This document shows positions 9,124-17,612 of a stretch of DNA of 64,000 nt, piece by piece (position 1 is the stretch's first letter; each line of letters begins with the position of its first letter). The stretch is from the NCBI RefSeq assembly GCF_019753045.1, contig NZ_JAIELN010000003.1, forward strand, positions 124,001 through 188,000. The letters are read 5' to 3'. Made by a program: the position numbers and the translations under genes. The stretch is from Hyphomicrobium sp. Its GTDB lineage: Bacteria > Pseudomonadota > Alphaproteobacteria > Rhizobiales > Hyphomicrobiaceae. Below the pieces are notes generated by a model. That model worked only from the letters and a program-made list of their open reading frames with translations, did no database searches and had not been told where the DNA came from.

Positions 9124-10986
9124 GTGCCTGACGTCTTCCATGATGCAGATCGCTGCGCGGAAGCCATCGTAGACCGCATAGGTCATGAAATCAGGCTAGC
9201 GGTTCCAATCAGTATCGGTAAGCCACTCCTGCTCCTTGATGCACTCTATCGCCTGGCTGAGGCAGACCGGCGTGTGCAGCTTACGATCTTCACCGGTCTT
9301 ACTCTGACGCGTCCACATCTTCGCTCCTCATTAGAGCGCCGTTTCGCCCAGCCGCTTCTCGACCGACTTTTTGACGATTGCCCGGAGCCGCTCTACGCGG
9401 CAGCCCAGCAGCAGGACCGGTTACCTCCCAACATCCGGATAAATGAATTCTTCTTGCTTGCAGGCGCGTCGCTGGCGAACAAGCGGACGCAACGCAGCTA
9501 CATCTGTCTCAACTATTCTCACGTAGCTCGATACCTGGAGAGCGCAGAAACGAATGTGTTCGCCCAACTCGTCGCCCCCCATCGGAGCGCGCCGCGTGTG
9601 AGCCTGAGTTCCAACACTGACGTTACGTTGGATATCCTGCCGTACATTGCTCGTCGGCGGACAGAGAAGCCAACGATTTTCGCCGCTGAACTCAATACAA
9701 ATCTCCCTTACATGCCTGGCGAGGCGGAGATCGAGCTGGCGGAATTCGACGCGGTTCTAGATCCTGAAAGCCACCACTACGGTCTGTTCGCCCCGCCTAA
9801 AGAACCGGTGTCCCTTGCCGACTTCGCCATGGCTCTGCATGCGGCGTGTCTGGTCAAGGACGGAGGTACACTTCAAATCGGGATCGGCTCGTTCTCGGAT
9901 GCGCTCACGCATGCGCTCGTATTACGTCACACTAACAATGGTGTGTTCCGTGACCTTCTCAAGCGTCTCGGCTCCCCGCCTCCAGAAAGTGCCGAGCTTA
10001 ACCCTTTCGCGGTTGGACTCTATGGCTGCACGGAGATGTTGGTCGATGGCTTTCTCGCCCTGAAGAACGCCCGGGTCTTGAAGCGCCGGGTCTCCACACT
10101 CGATGGCAAAACCGCATTGCTGCACGCGGCATTTTTTATCGGCAATCAAGCATTTTATCGCCATTTGCGAGAAATGCCCGCTGAAGAGCTGGCTGAGATT
10201 TCCATGACAGCCGTATCTTACACTAACACCCTCACGGGCGATGCAGAGCGCAAGCGCGCCGAACGCCGGCATGCGCGATTTATCAATACAGCATTGACTG
10301 CGACGCTCTTGGGTGCGGTCTCATCAGATGCTCTCGAGGACGGGCGGGTCGTAAGCGGTGTTGGAGGCCAGCACGATCTTGTCACCATGGCGCACGAACT
10401 CGCAGATGCTCGTGCCATTATCGGCGTCCGGAGCACACGCTATCAAGGACGCAAAGTCGGATCCAACATTACCTGGACCTACGCCAACACGACCATCCCG
10501 CGCGCCCTCCGAGACATCATCGTCACAGAGTACGGTATTGCCGACATCAAAGGTAAGTCGGACCGGGACACGATTGCCGCAATGATCAGTATTGCTGACA
10601 GCAGATTTCAGCACTCGCTCCGGAACGAAGCGCAACGCGCCGGCAAACTCGAGCCCTCATTTTCCCTGCCCAGCGATGCAATCGCGAATAGTCCCGAACG
10701 GCTGGAGGCGGCATTGGGGCCAGCGCGGCGCGAAGGGCTTTTGCCGATGTTTCCGCTGGGCAGCGATATGAGTACGGTGGAGCAGTCTCTCGTTACGCCC
10801 CTCCTTGCGCTCAAACGCGAGTCTCATCTCGAGTTGCTTCGCATTTTTCTGGCGGGATTGACCGGAGCGACAGTGACTTCGTCGGAAGCCGCGGCGCTTG
10901 AGCGCCTTGGCCTGGCGGCGCCGGCAGGTCTCGAGGAACGCGCATTGCGAGCGCTGGTGAAGGGGGCGTTGCGGCGGCATTCGTGA
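9124..10986 (+). CDS. Acetyl-CoA hydrolase/transferase family protein
   Basis: A 620-residue cytoplasmic protein of the acetyl-CoA hydrolase/4-hydroxybutyrate CoA-transferase superfamily. Recognisable features are LQIGIGSFSDAL near residue 245 and the C-terminal signature VTEYGIADIKGKS near 468-480. It is longer than typical succinate:acetate CoA-transferases (about 500), fitting a larger alphaproteobacterial subgroup with an added C-terminal region. The start is GTG at 9124 after GGGAGAG. It would move or hydrolyse a CoA thioester, substrate unknown. It is the last gene of the island operon, the only clearly soluble enzyme beside five membrane proteins. Confidence 0.85.
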   Translation: MPDVFHDADRCAEAIVDRIGHEIRLAVPISIGKPLLLLDALYRLAEADRRVQLTIFTGLTLTRPHLRSSLERRFAQPLLDRLFDDCPEPLYAAAQQQDRLPPNIRINEFFLLAGASLANKRTQRSYICLNYSHVARYLESAETNVFAQLVAPHRSAPRVSLSSNTDVTLDILPYIARRRTEKPTIFAAELNTNLPYMPGEAEIELAEFDAVLDPESHHYGLFAPPKEPVSLADFAMALHAACLVKDGGTLQIGIGSFSDALTHALVLRHTNNGVFRDLLKRLGSPPPESAELNPFAVGLYGCTEMLVDGFLALKNARVLKRRVSTLDGKTALLHAAFFIGNQAFYRHLREMPAEELAEISMTAVSYTNTLTGDAERKRAERRHARFINTALTATLLGAVSSDALEDGRVVSGVGGQHDLVTMAHELADARAIIGVRSTRYQGRKVGSNITWTYANTTIPRALRDIIVTEYGIADIKGKSDRDTIAAMISIADSRFQHSLRNEAQRAGKLEPSFSLPSDAIANSPERLEAALGPARREGLLPMFPLGSDMSTVEQSLVTPLLALKRESHLELLRIFLAGLTGATVTSSEAAALERLGLAAPAGLEERALRALVKGALRRHS

Positions 10987-11020
10987 CTGACGAATGGATA
11001 CACGTCTTCGGCGAGGACCG

Positions 11021-12331
11021 TCAGTCTGTACGAGGAACGTCGGCTCTGCGTGCAACGAGGCCGATGCCCGTGAAAGCCAACAAGAGGCCCCATACGTTGA
11101 GCCCAAACCATCCATATCCCCCAACTCCGTGTGCCGCGAGCAGCACGAGGCCACCGGCTGTCGAGATTGCGCCGAGCACGTAATTCCAAGCGGGCAGTGG
11201 CGCGCCGTCACGCGTGCTCGCACGCTCAAACCTGCTGAACAGCAGGATAAGAGGAATGAGCGCGATGGCATTGGCCAGGACCCAAGGGATTCGCATCCAC
11301 CACCACTCAGCGCTTCCCGGCTCCGCATGCAGGCCGATACCTCCAGCGAGATAAGCCGCAAGAACGACAAGCGTAGTGGCTGTCAGATGCCAGATGAAAA
11401 GCGTCATGATGCAGCTATTGATTGCCACGGTCGCCGTCCATGGAACGCGGCCGTCCAGCCAGCGCCGTGCTGGCCGCTGCGCGGCGAGTATCAGTCCGCC
11501 TTGCAATATTGCGAGCGCTATAAGCGTAGCCTTGGGCGGTGTCGTGTTGCTAACCGGATCGCCGGGGACGCCGATCATGGATACCGGGTACGGCCCGACG
11601 CGAACGAGAAAGATCAGCGCAGCAAGGCCGATTCCGGCACAGACCAGCATCGTTGCTGTGCCGGAGAGCCGCTCGTCGAGCCATGCGTATCCGAGCATAA
11701 AAATTGCGGCCCAGACGAACACGTAGTTGGCGAAGCCGATCCACCTCAAGCCGGAGCCGAAGTACGCGAGATCGATAGCGACTGCGGCAACGGTCAGTGC
11801 CCAGAAAGATCCCATACCAAATCGCGCCCACACCGCATCGATGACCGGCACGAGGAGAACCATTCCAATATATACCGCGAGAAACCAGATCGGAATGAAT
11901 GCCACTTGCGAGCCATAACTGATGAGCTCCGGCCGCACACCGCGGGCGTACTCGATCGCGACGATCATCACCCAGGCAACGAGCAGGGGGATGAGCGGCC
12001 AAAGAAGACGACGCAGGCGGCCTTCAAGCCAGACGCTGTACGATTTGCCGTCGCGCCGTGCTGCGCGCCAGCTGATGGCATTTGCATATCCGCCGACCAT
12101 GAAGAAGACAGGCATCACCTGTAGGACCCACGTGAGCCAGGCCGTCCAGGGAGCGACAGTCAAGATGTGAACGTTGACCAGCGTGTTACTTGCGTCGAAG
12201 TAGGGCGCGGCGGCCAACCAATGACCAACAACGACCACCAGCATCGATACCGCTCTCAGGAAGTCGACATAGCGGTTTCGAGACACGGGTGTCTGATCAG
12301 CAAGCGCGACAACGCGTGACCAGGCTGTCAT
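11021..12331 (-). CDS. Acyltransferase 3 family membrane protein
   Basis: A 436-residue integral membrane protein with about ten helices and the family N-terminus RYVDFLRAVSMLVVVVGHW, containing the conserved R/H residues used for acyl transfer. Members move acyl groups, usually acetyl or succinyl, from the cytoplasm to extracytoplasmic sugars or lipids. The ATG at 12331 has GGAGAG six bases upstream and is preferred over an in-frame ATG at 12349. The gene converges on the CoA-transferase-like gene with 34 bp between stops and lies inside the island, so acyl-CoA chemistry may be shared, which is speculative. Confidence 0.88.
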   Translation of the reverse strand: MTAWSRVVALADQTPVSRNRYVDFLRAVSMLVVVVGHWLAAAPYFDASNTLVNVHILTVAPWTAWLTWVLQVMPVFFMVGGYANAISWRAARRDGKSYSVWLEGRLRRLLWPLIPLLVAWVMIVAIEYARGVRPELISYGSQVAFIPIWFLAVYIGMVLLVPVIDAVWARFGMGSFWALTVAAVAIDLAYFGSGLRWIGFANYVFVWAAIFMLGYAWLDERLSGTATMLVCAGIGLAALIFLVRVGPYPVSMIGVPGDPVSNTTPPKATLIALAILQGGLILAAQRPARRWLDGRVPWTATVAINSCIMTLFIWHLTATTLVVLAAYLAGGIGLHAEPGSAEWWWMRIPWVLANAIALIPLILLFSRFERASTRDGAPLPAWNYVLGAISTAGGLVLLAAHGVGGYGWFGLNVWGLLLAFTGIGLVARRADVPRTD

Positions 12332-12530
12332 GATCACTCTCCAAGTCATCGTTTGAACCGCCTGGGCAGAGTCGACGGATAGGCTTACTTCGATGTCTCA
12401 AGCAGTTCCGACGAAAGCGGCTCCTTATGAATGACGCTTGGAGGAAGGCAGCACGAAATGCGTGATTAAATGGATAACCGGATGGCTTCACGGCCATCAG
12501 TATTATCAGCGTCCTAGGAATAGAGGCTCC

Positions 12531-12549
12531 AATCCCACCCCCTCCGCCA
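12531..12549 (+). repeat. Right copy of 19-bp island attachment repeat
   Basis: It is identical in sequence and orientation to the last 19 bases of tRNA-Ser at 5783-5801, but here it stands alone without the rest of a tRNA, as expected for the distal end of an integrated element. The following 120 bp up to the GNAT gene hold nothing I can support. Confidence 0.85.
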
Positions 12550-12672
12550 TTGGCCGCCGATCACCACATCATCACCAAGCGGCATAGCAAACCGCCGATT
12601 CCTCACTGTAGCCCGGTCGATCACGGCCCAGCGGTGCTGCGCCTTATCGCTAATATACAGCCGGATCTGCTG

Positions 12673-13173
12673 TCACTCCTGTTGGTGCAGACCGAACGCC
12701 GGATGATGAATCAGTTCGCCGCGCGGCTCGGCGCCGTCGAACGGTAACGCCTGAACCACCTCGGGAGGACAGCCAGCTACGCCTAGGCCGGGGAAAGTTC
12801 GGAAGCCGAACCGGCCATAGTAGGCGGGGTCGCCCACCAGCGCCGCGCCCCGGCTGGTCGTCCGCAGTCGGCGGAGAGCTTCGGCCATCAGGGCCGTGCC
12901 GATACCCTGGCGATGCCTTGACGGCAAAACGACAAGCGGGCCGATCAGACTCCAGCCGTCCTGGCGGTCGATCCGTGCTGCCGAGGCGGCCAGATAACCG
13001 ATTATCTCGCCCTCCTCCTCGGCCACAAGCGAGAGGGCAAGTGCGCCATCTCTCCGCAGCTCCTCGACGATTCTCGCCTCGGTTCCGGTGGATTGCGCAA
13101 GCATCAGGAGGGCTTCAGTGACAAGTCGGCTAATTGCCGGGATGTCACCGATGGTTTCATTGCGGATCTGCAT
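12673..13173 (-). CDS. GNAT family N-acetyltransferase (YhbS-like)
   Basis: A 166-residue soluble protein. An N-terminal segment of the form IRNETIGDIPAISRLV and the acetyl-CoA-binding motif A with RHRQGIGTALM (about residues 86-96) identify the GNAT fold. VGDPAYYGRFGF and the ending of the domain are characteristic of the YhbS-like subgroup. The acceptor substrate is unknown. It lies just outside the right end of the tRNA-Ser island and is transcribed towards it. Confidence 0.9.
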   Translation of the reverse strand: MQIRNETIGDIPAISRLVTEALLMLAQSTGTEARIVEELRRDGALALSLVAEEEGEIIGYLAASAARIDRQDGWSLIGPLVVLPSRHRQGIGTALMAEALRRLRTTSRGAALVGDPAYYGRFGFRTFPGLGVAGCPPEVVQALPFDGAEPRGELIHHPAFGLHQQE

Positions 13174-13396
13174 GTCGTGCCCCCTGACGTAGTTCTCAGT
13201 TTGGTCGTCCTCGGCCCGCCACTAGCAAATCTGCAGACCGTTCCCAAACATTATTCCGATCTCGGCTCGCGTTTTGCGCCACCCAAGCACACATGCTGCG
13301 CGCCGAACGCTGCGGTCAACAAACATCCTTCCTTCGGCCCCTCACGTCGCCGATGGTGTGCGCGGTCAACTCCGATGTTTTCATGTGTCTTGTTGT

Positions 13397-13852
13397 TTAG
13401 CCGTAAATGAAATCCGGCTTTCTTTGTCCAACTTCTATAATATAGCCATCAGGATCGCGAATGTAGCAGCGCGTCTCGCCGTACTTTTCCTTTGGCTCCG
13501 CAATAAACTCGGCTCCTCGGCTTTTCCAAAGTTCAAAGCATGCCTGAATATCCGCAACGCGGATATTCATAAAGCTGCTGACTGAATCGGGGTCGGCTGG
13601 GACGCTGAGCGTCACCGATGGTTTGTCGGGTGTCGGACCGCCACCGACGTTGACAAGGAGCCACGTGTTCGCGATCTGGATGTATCCCGGCGCGCCGCTG
13701 CTATCGCCTCTGCTCAGAATACGACCTCCGAAGACCGTTTCGTAAAATCGAGCCGATCGCTCGATGTCCGCGACCGTGAGAAAGCGCGCAACGGTAAACC
13801 CATCCTCCGGCGGCATCTGATAGCTTTGCTGCTCGACTTGTACCCGGTTCAT
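13397..13852 (-). CDS. VOC (glyoxalase/bleomycin-resistance fold) protein
   Basis: A 151-residue metal-binding-fold protein with two beta-alpha-beta-beta-beta units: RFLTVADIERSARFYETVFGG at the start of the first and IRVADIQACFELWKSRGAEF in the second, ending with CYIRDPDGYIIEVGQR. Substrates range from methylglyoxal adducts to antibiotics, so function is open. The frame is open upstream to 14044, but an ATG at 13852 has GGAGGTG just before it and the upstream residues are not VOC-like. A palindrome lies about 120 bp upstream. Confidence 0.88.
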   Translation of the reverse strand: MNRVQVEQQSYQMPPEDGFTVARFLTVADIERSARFYETVFGGRILSRGDSSGAPGYIQIANTWLLVNVGGGPTPDKPSVTLSVPADPDSVSSFMNIRVADIQACFELWKSRGAEFIAEPKEKYGETRCYIRDPDGYIIEVGQRKPDFIYG

Positions 13853-13971
13853 ATGCACCTCCATAAACGCTTGGAACTCTACGCTATGCAATGCTGCATC
13901 GTCGGCATAACAGGCAGACAGGTTATGGGCGGCGATACTGCGCAATACATTGTTCGAATATTTTCCGCGCC

Positions 13972-13987
13972 GCTGATGTACATCAGC
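13972..13987. promoter_or_regulatory. 16-bp perfect palindrome in a divergent intergenic region
   Basis: GCTGATGTACATCAGC is identical to its reverse complement. It lies in the 317-bp gene-free stretch between the divergent VOC (13852) and copC-like (14170) genes, the usual place for a dimeric repressor operator. No neighbouring regulator gene is present. The rest of this stretch shows no other structure. Confidence 0.4.
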
Positions 13988-14169
13988 AGCCAATAATTCT
14001 GGCATTTTTATAAAAGCCATCGATGCTAGTGACTTGTTCCGCACCTGTTATCGTCCAATAACGATACTCCATAAGCGCAGTTCCCAGCGTGTATAAAAGG
14101 CAAAGGACGCGTGCACGCGCAAACAGGCGTTTGTCCAAGAGAGCGTCCAATCAATGGAGCGAGAAGTCG

Positions 14170-14526
14170 ATGGCAAATTCCAATAATGCGATCGCCATAG
14201 TTCTGCTGGTGCTGACTGCAGGAGGGTCCACTGCTGAGGCGCATGCGCTGCTGGATCACGCGAGCCCTGATGTCGGAAGCACGGTCAGCACTTCTCCAGA
14301 TTCCGTAACCTTGTATTTCACTGATGCGCTCGATCCGAAATCCAGCGGGGCCGAAGTGCGAAATTCAAACGGAGATAAAGTCGACGGAGGTAGCAGCGCT
14401 TCCGGGAATACGTTGCATGCCAGCGTCAAAAATCTTTCGCCCGGATCTTACACAGTCAAGTGGCACGTGCTTTCGGCTGATACTCACAAATCCCAGGGCA
14501 GCTTCAGTTTCCGCGTCGGCCCATAA
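14170..14526 (+). CDS. copC: CopC-domain copper-binding periplasmic protein
   Basis: A 118-residue exported protein with a signal peptide ending at about residue 24 (EA/HALLDHASP), so that the mature protein begins with His as in CopC copper proteins. The C-terminal motif HVLSADTHKSQGSFSFRV is the CopC signature. It would bind Cu(II) in the periplasm. Unlike classic loci there is no copD, copA or copB beside it, so it may act alone in copper buffering. The ATG at 14170 follows GGAGCGAG; the longer upstream frame is Arg-rich and rejected. Confidence 0.88.
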   Translation: MANSNNAIAIVLLVLTAGGSTAEAHALLDHASPDVGSTVSTSPDSVTLYFTDALDPKSSGAEVRNSNGDKVDGGSSASGNTLHASVKNLSPGSYTVKWHVLSADTHKSQGSFSFRVGP

Positions 14527-14813
14527 TTGGCGATATCAACGACGTGGTTGACCCGCCGGTGCTTTAACGAGCGTTGCACTCACAGCGGGCAATCGAATGA
14601 AAATTGCAGATTTGCTCAATTCCGGTTCTATGACTTTTGACGGAGACTGCGCCGAAGACTTGAGCGAATTCGGCCGTATTCGGACGTCTTAGTCCACAGG
14701 TAAGCATGCTGGTAAAGCAGAATTGGCAGTGTACTGCATAGTGCCTTAAGATTGCTGTAGGCGAAAAGCGGCGTAGGCGGCACATCGCCCTTCTCGACCC
14801 ATGGGAACGATCC

Positions 14814-15920
14814 ATGACAGTGCTGCCGGTTGATCTCGCGAAGCACGCGCACAGGCCCGACCTTGGGCTGCCCGTTGAAATTCTCTCGATTGCTTCCGCC
14901 AATCCTCCCTACAAAATCAGTCAGAGGGATGCACTCGCAAACGCGGCAATGATCTATCCGCAGTTTGCAAGCCTGCACGGACTTTTCGCCAATACAGGCA
15001 TCGATTATCGATACACGTGTCAGCCGACCGATTGGTATCAGCGACCGCATACCTGGGAAGAGCGTACCGAGGTCTTCCAAGAGCATGCGTTGAAATTGCT
15101 CGAGCAGGTCGCGCTGGACGCTACTGCTCGTGCGGGGTTGTCGCTCGGGGATATTGACGCCTTTGTCACCAATACGATCACCGGGCTCGCTATTCCGAGC
15201 CTCGACGCGCTCCTTATGGACCGCCTGCCTTTTTCGCCGAATGTCGAGCGGTTGCCGATTTTCGGTCTTGGCTGCGGCGGTGGCGTTGCGGGGCTCGCAC
15301 GCGCGGCGCGCTTCGCTCAAGGGCGGCCGGGCCGGAATGTCCTCTTCATCACCGTTGATCTCTGCAGCCTTTGCGCGCGTCCTAACGACCCGAGCATGGC
15401 GATGTTCGTTGCGGCCGCCTTATTCGGCGACGGCGCTGCGGGCGTCGTGCTGAGGACATCTGCAAATAGTACGAGTGAAGGCGGCGATGGCGAAAAGCCT
15501 GTGGTGCTTACCTTTGGGGAGCACACCTGGCGAAACACGCGACATATCATGGGTTGGGATGTCAAAGGCGACGGCTTCGGCGTGGTGCTCAGCCCGGAAC
15601 TTCCGACATTGATGCGTAACAATCTCGGTCAGGTGGTGAAGGAATTCGTCGGCAGGCGCGGCATGTCGGTGCGCGATTTCAAGGGATTTCTTTTTCATCC
15701 GGGCGGACGCAAGGTACTCGAGACCGCGGAAGATGTTCTCGGTATCGACAGGGCGCTGCTGGCGCATTCGTGGGATGTGCTGCGCGACTTCGGGAACATG
15801 TCGTCGGCGACCGCGCTGTTCATCCTCGAGAGAGCTATGGCCTCCGGAGACAAAGGACGGCATCTGTTAGCGGCGTTTGGGCCCGGTTTTTCAGCCTATT
15901 TCGTCGTGCTCGATCTCTAG
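14814..15920 (+). CDS. Type III polyketide synthase (chalcone/stilbene synthase family)
   Basis: A 368-residue homodimeric condensing enzyme expected to extend a starter acyl-CoA with malonyl-CoA and cyclise it to a resorcinol or pyrone. The catalytic triad is complete: Cys154 in GLGCGGG, His295 in HPGGRK and Asn328 in GNMSSA. The gene is convergent with, and its end overlaps by four bases, a flavoprotein gene that is followed upstream by an isoprenylcysteine-methyltransferase-like gene. Those three activities make methylated phenolic lipids in Streptomyces griseus (SrsA, SrsB, SrsC). The ATG at 14814 has no strong ribosome binding site, so the start is tentative. Confidence 0.92.
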   Translation: MTVLPVDLAKHAHRPDLGLPVEILSIASANPPYKISQRDALANAAMIYPQFASLHGLFANTGIDYRYTCQPTDWYQRPHTWEERTEVFQEHALKLLEQVALDATARAGLSLGDIDAFVTNTITGLAIPSLDALLMDRLPFSPNVERLPIFGLGCGGGVAGLARAARFAQGRPGRNVLFITVDLCSLCARPNDPSMAMFVAAALFGDGAAGVVLRTSANSTSEGGDGEKPVVLTFGEHTWRNTRHIMGWDVKGDGFGVVLSPELPTLMRNNLGQVVKEFVGRRGMSVRDFKGFLFHPGGRKVLETAEDVLGIDRALLAHSWDVLRDFGNMSSATALFILERAMASGDKGRHLLAAFGPGFSAYFVVLDL

Positions 15921-17086
15921 TTCCGCGCATCAGGCGATGCGGTCAAGCCGTCGAGGCCGCGCAGCCGTGTTCCGGAGACGAGCATCGTCACCATGCCGGG
16001 GAAGAGGCGCGCGCCGGCAATTCCGACGCGGCGAAGCAGTGCTCCGGCAATAACCCGATCGAGGGCTGCCGCGCGGGTAAACTGCGGTTTGAAGTTCGCG
16101 AGCATGCGGGCCTGGAAGTCAGGCGCGCTCTCGCATTTCAGTACAGCCTGAGCGGCTGCAATCCCCGATGCCAAAGCGAGCGCTGTGCCATCCCCTGCGA
16201 ATGACGGGATGACCGCCAACTGGTCGCCGACCGGATAGATCGCCGGCGAAATCGTTGCCGATCGCATGAAACCATAGGGGAGTCCGGCGACGGCAAGCGG
16301 CTTTTCCCATACAGGCGTCGCACCGCTTATGAAGTCGGCGAACATGCGCGACTGCATCGCGACATAGGCTGATTGAGCTGCCCAACTTGTTCCAATGAAA
16401 CGCAGAACATCCGAATTGATATTCCACGCAATCGAAAGCGTTTGATCATCGACCATGCATAAGCCGAGATAGCCGCCCGCGAACGCGATCAAATGAACTA
16501 TCCCGATCAACGCGGCGCGCGCCGCTTGTGTGGGGCGCACGTGAATTTTGAAGCCGACCATCGGTCCATCGGGCCGTGGAAGACCGCGAATGTTGTGCTT
16601 GCCGCTCGCTAACGCCGCCGCGCGGCATTCGAAAGTCGCACGTGCCGTCCGAACGCGCACGCAGTCGCCGCTATGCTCGATGCCCTCGACTGATGTCGCG
16701 CGAAAAATTTTTGCGCCGGCGTGTTCTGCCGCCTTCGCGACCGCTTCATCGAGAAGGAAACGCGAAACGGCGACCGCCTTGAAGGGAAGGCGGGCGTGCG
16801 CCTGCTTCGAGCCGTTCGCAAGACATAGGGTATCGATCGAGCTGCCGCCGAGGGCATGAACGTCGATGCCCACATAGCTCAGCAGAGCCTGCGCCCCATC
16901 GCTCAAGAATTCGCCGCAGACCTTGTGATGTGGACCGCCCATGCGTTCGAAGATCATCACACTCGCGCCGTGACGCGCGAGTTCGAGCGCGAAAGCGGAG
17001 CCTGCAAGGCCGCCGCCGACGGCTATGGCGTCGGCCGTCGCGTTGCCGAGCGGCGCTTCGTCAGGTGAGGGGTCGCTGTTTGTCAA
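15917..17086 (-). CDS. FAD-dependent oxidoreductase (geranylgeranyl-reductase/hydroxylase type)
   Basis: A 389-residue flavoprotein with the dinucleotide-binding motif AVGGGLAGSAFALELARHG near the N-terminus, an acidic residue ending the second beta-strand (IFERMGG), and the conserved VGDQLAVIPSFAGDGTALALASG near residue 300, typical of this monooxygenase/reductase group. No ATG precedes the FAD motif in a sensible place; the likely start is a TTG at 17086, 26 bp inside the end of the methyltransferase gene, implying translational coupling. By analogy with SrsC it may hydroxylate a polyketide-derived phenolic lipid. That role is inferred from context. Confidence 0.82.
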   Translation of the reverse strand: MTNSDPSPDEAPLGNATADAIAVGGGLAGSAFALELARHGASVMIFERMGGPHHKVCGEFLSDGAQALLSYVGIDVHALGGSSIDTLCLANGSKQAHARLPFKAVAVSRFLLDEAVAKAAEHAGAKIFRATSVEGIEHSGDCVRVRTARATFECRAAALASGKHNIRGLPRPDGPMVGFKIHVRPTQAARAALIGIVHLIAFAGGYLGLCMVDDQTLSIAWNINSDVLRFIGTSWAAQSAYVAMQSRMFADFISGATPVWEKPLAVAGLPYGFMRSATISPAIYPVGDQLAVIPSFAGDGTALALASGIAAAQAVLKCESAPDFQARMLANFKPQFTRAAALDRVIAGALLRRVGIAGARLFPGMVTMLVSGTRLRGLDGLTASPDARN

Positions 17087-17612
17087 GGTTTTGCTCGGAA
17101 AGCGCGCGTCTGGCCGAAAGTGCTTCGTCTTCGAGTTCGATCTTGTAGGCGAGAACGGCAGTCCACACCGCGCACATGATAATCCCGAGCGCCAATGCGC
17201 CGAAGACGGCCGGCAATAGAAACGTCTCGGCAATCGTGACCGCATAATTGGGATGGCGGAAATATCGATAGGGCCCACTCTGGGCGATAGGCGCGCCCTT
17301 GAGCGTAAGAATGCGGTGCGTCCAGAAACGCCCGAGCGAGGCAATGACCCAATAGCGCACGCCTTGCAGCAGGATATAGGCGGCCGCCAAAATGGAGGAT
17401 ACCGGTGCGTTAGCAGGTATCAGGAAAAAGAGACTAGCGATCCATGCCAGATGCGTCGTGGCGACGACAGGGTAATACGAACGGCCGGCTTCTTCGGCAC
17501 CCGCCGCGATCAATTCCTGGGTATTGCGCGCCGAGTACAGCTCCTCGGCTCCTCTTTGACAGAGTATGAGTATTGCAACTATCTGCGGCAGACCGATGCT
17601 GTCTGAAATCAT
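17061..17612 (-). CDS. Isoprenylcysteine carboxyl methyltransferase-family membrane protein
   Basis: A 183-residue membrane protein with about four helices and the C-terminal SAM-binding signature of the ICMT family: GPYRYFRHPNYAVTI followed by a hydrophobic helix and an acidic DEALS stretch. Bacterial members methylate small lipids rather than prenylated proteins; SrsB of Streptomyces methylates an alkylresorcinol hydroxyl. The gene overlaps the flavoprotein start, forming a two-gene unit opposite the type III polyketide synthase. The ATG at 17612 is tentative. Confidence 0.85.
   Translation of the reverse strand: MISDSIGLPQIVAILILCQRGAEELYSARNTQELIAAGAEEAGRSYYPVVATTHLAWIASLFFLIPANAPVSSILAAAYILLQGVRYWVIASLGRFWTHRILTLKGAPIAQSGPYRYFRHPNYAVTIAETFLLPAVFGALALGIIMCAVWTAVLAYKIELEDEALSARRALSEQNLDKQRPLT

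Larger units (their letters stand above)
5802..12549. mobile_element. Genomic island integrated at tRNA-Ser (integrase not found)
   Basis: The segment is bounded by the intact tRNA-Ser gene and a displaced copy of its last 19 bases. It carries a rightward membrane-protein operon (6107-10986) and a leftward acyltransferase gene (11021-12331). By eye several stretches (for example 8390-8540) are more AT-rich than the flanks; this was not computed. No integrase, excisionase, transposase or plasmid gene is visible, so the element appears immobilised or was moved in trans. The first 305 bp (5802-6106) are partly AT-rich and contain no gene I can support; the operon promoter probably lies there. 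Confidence 0.75.
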
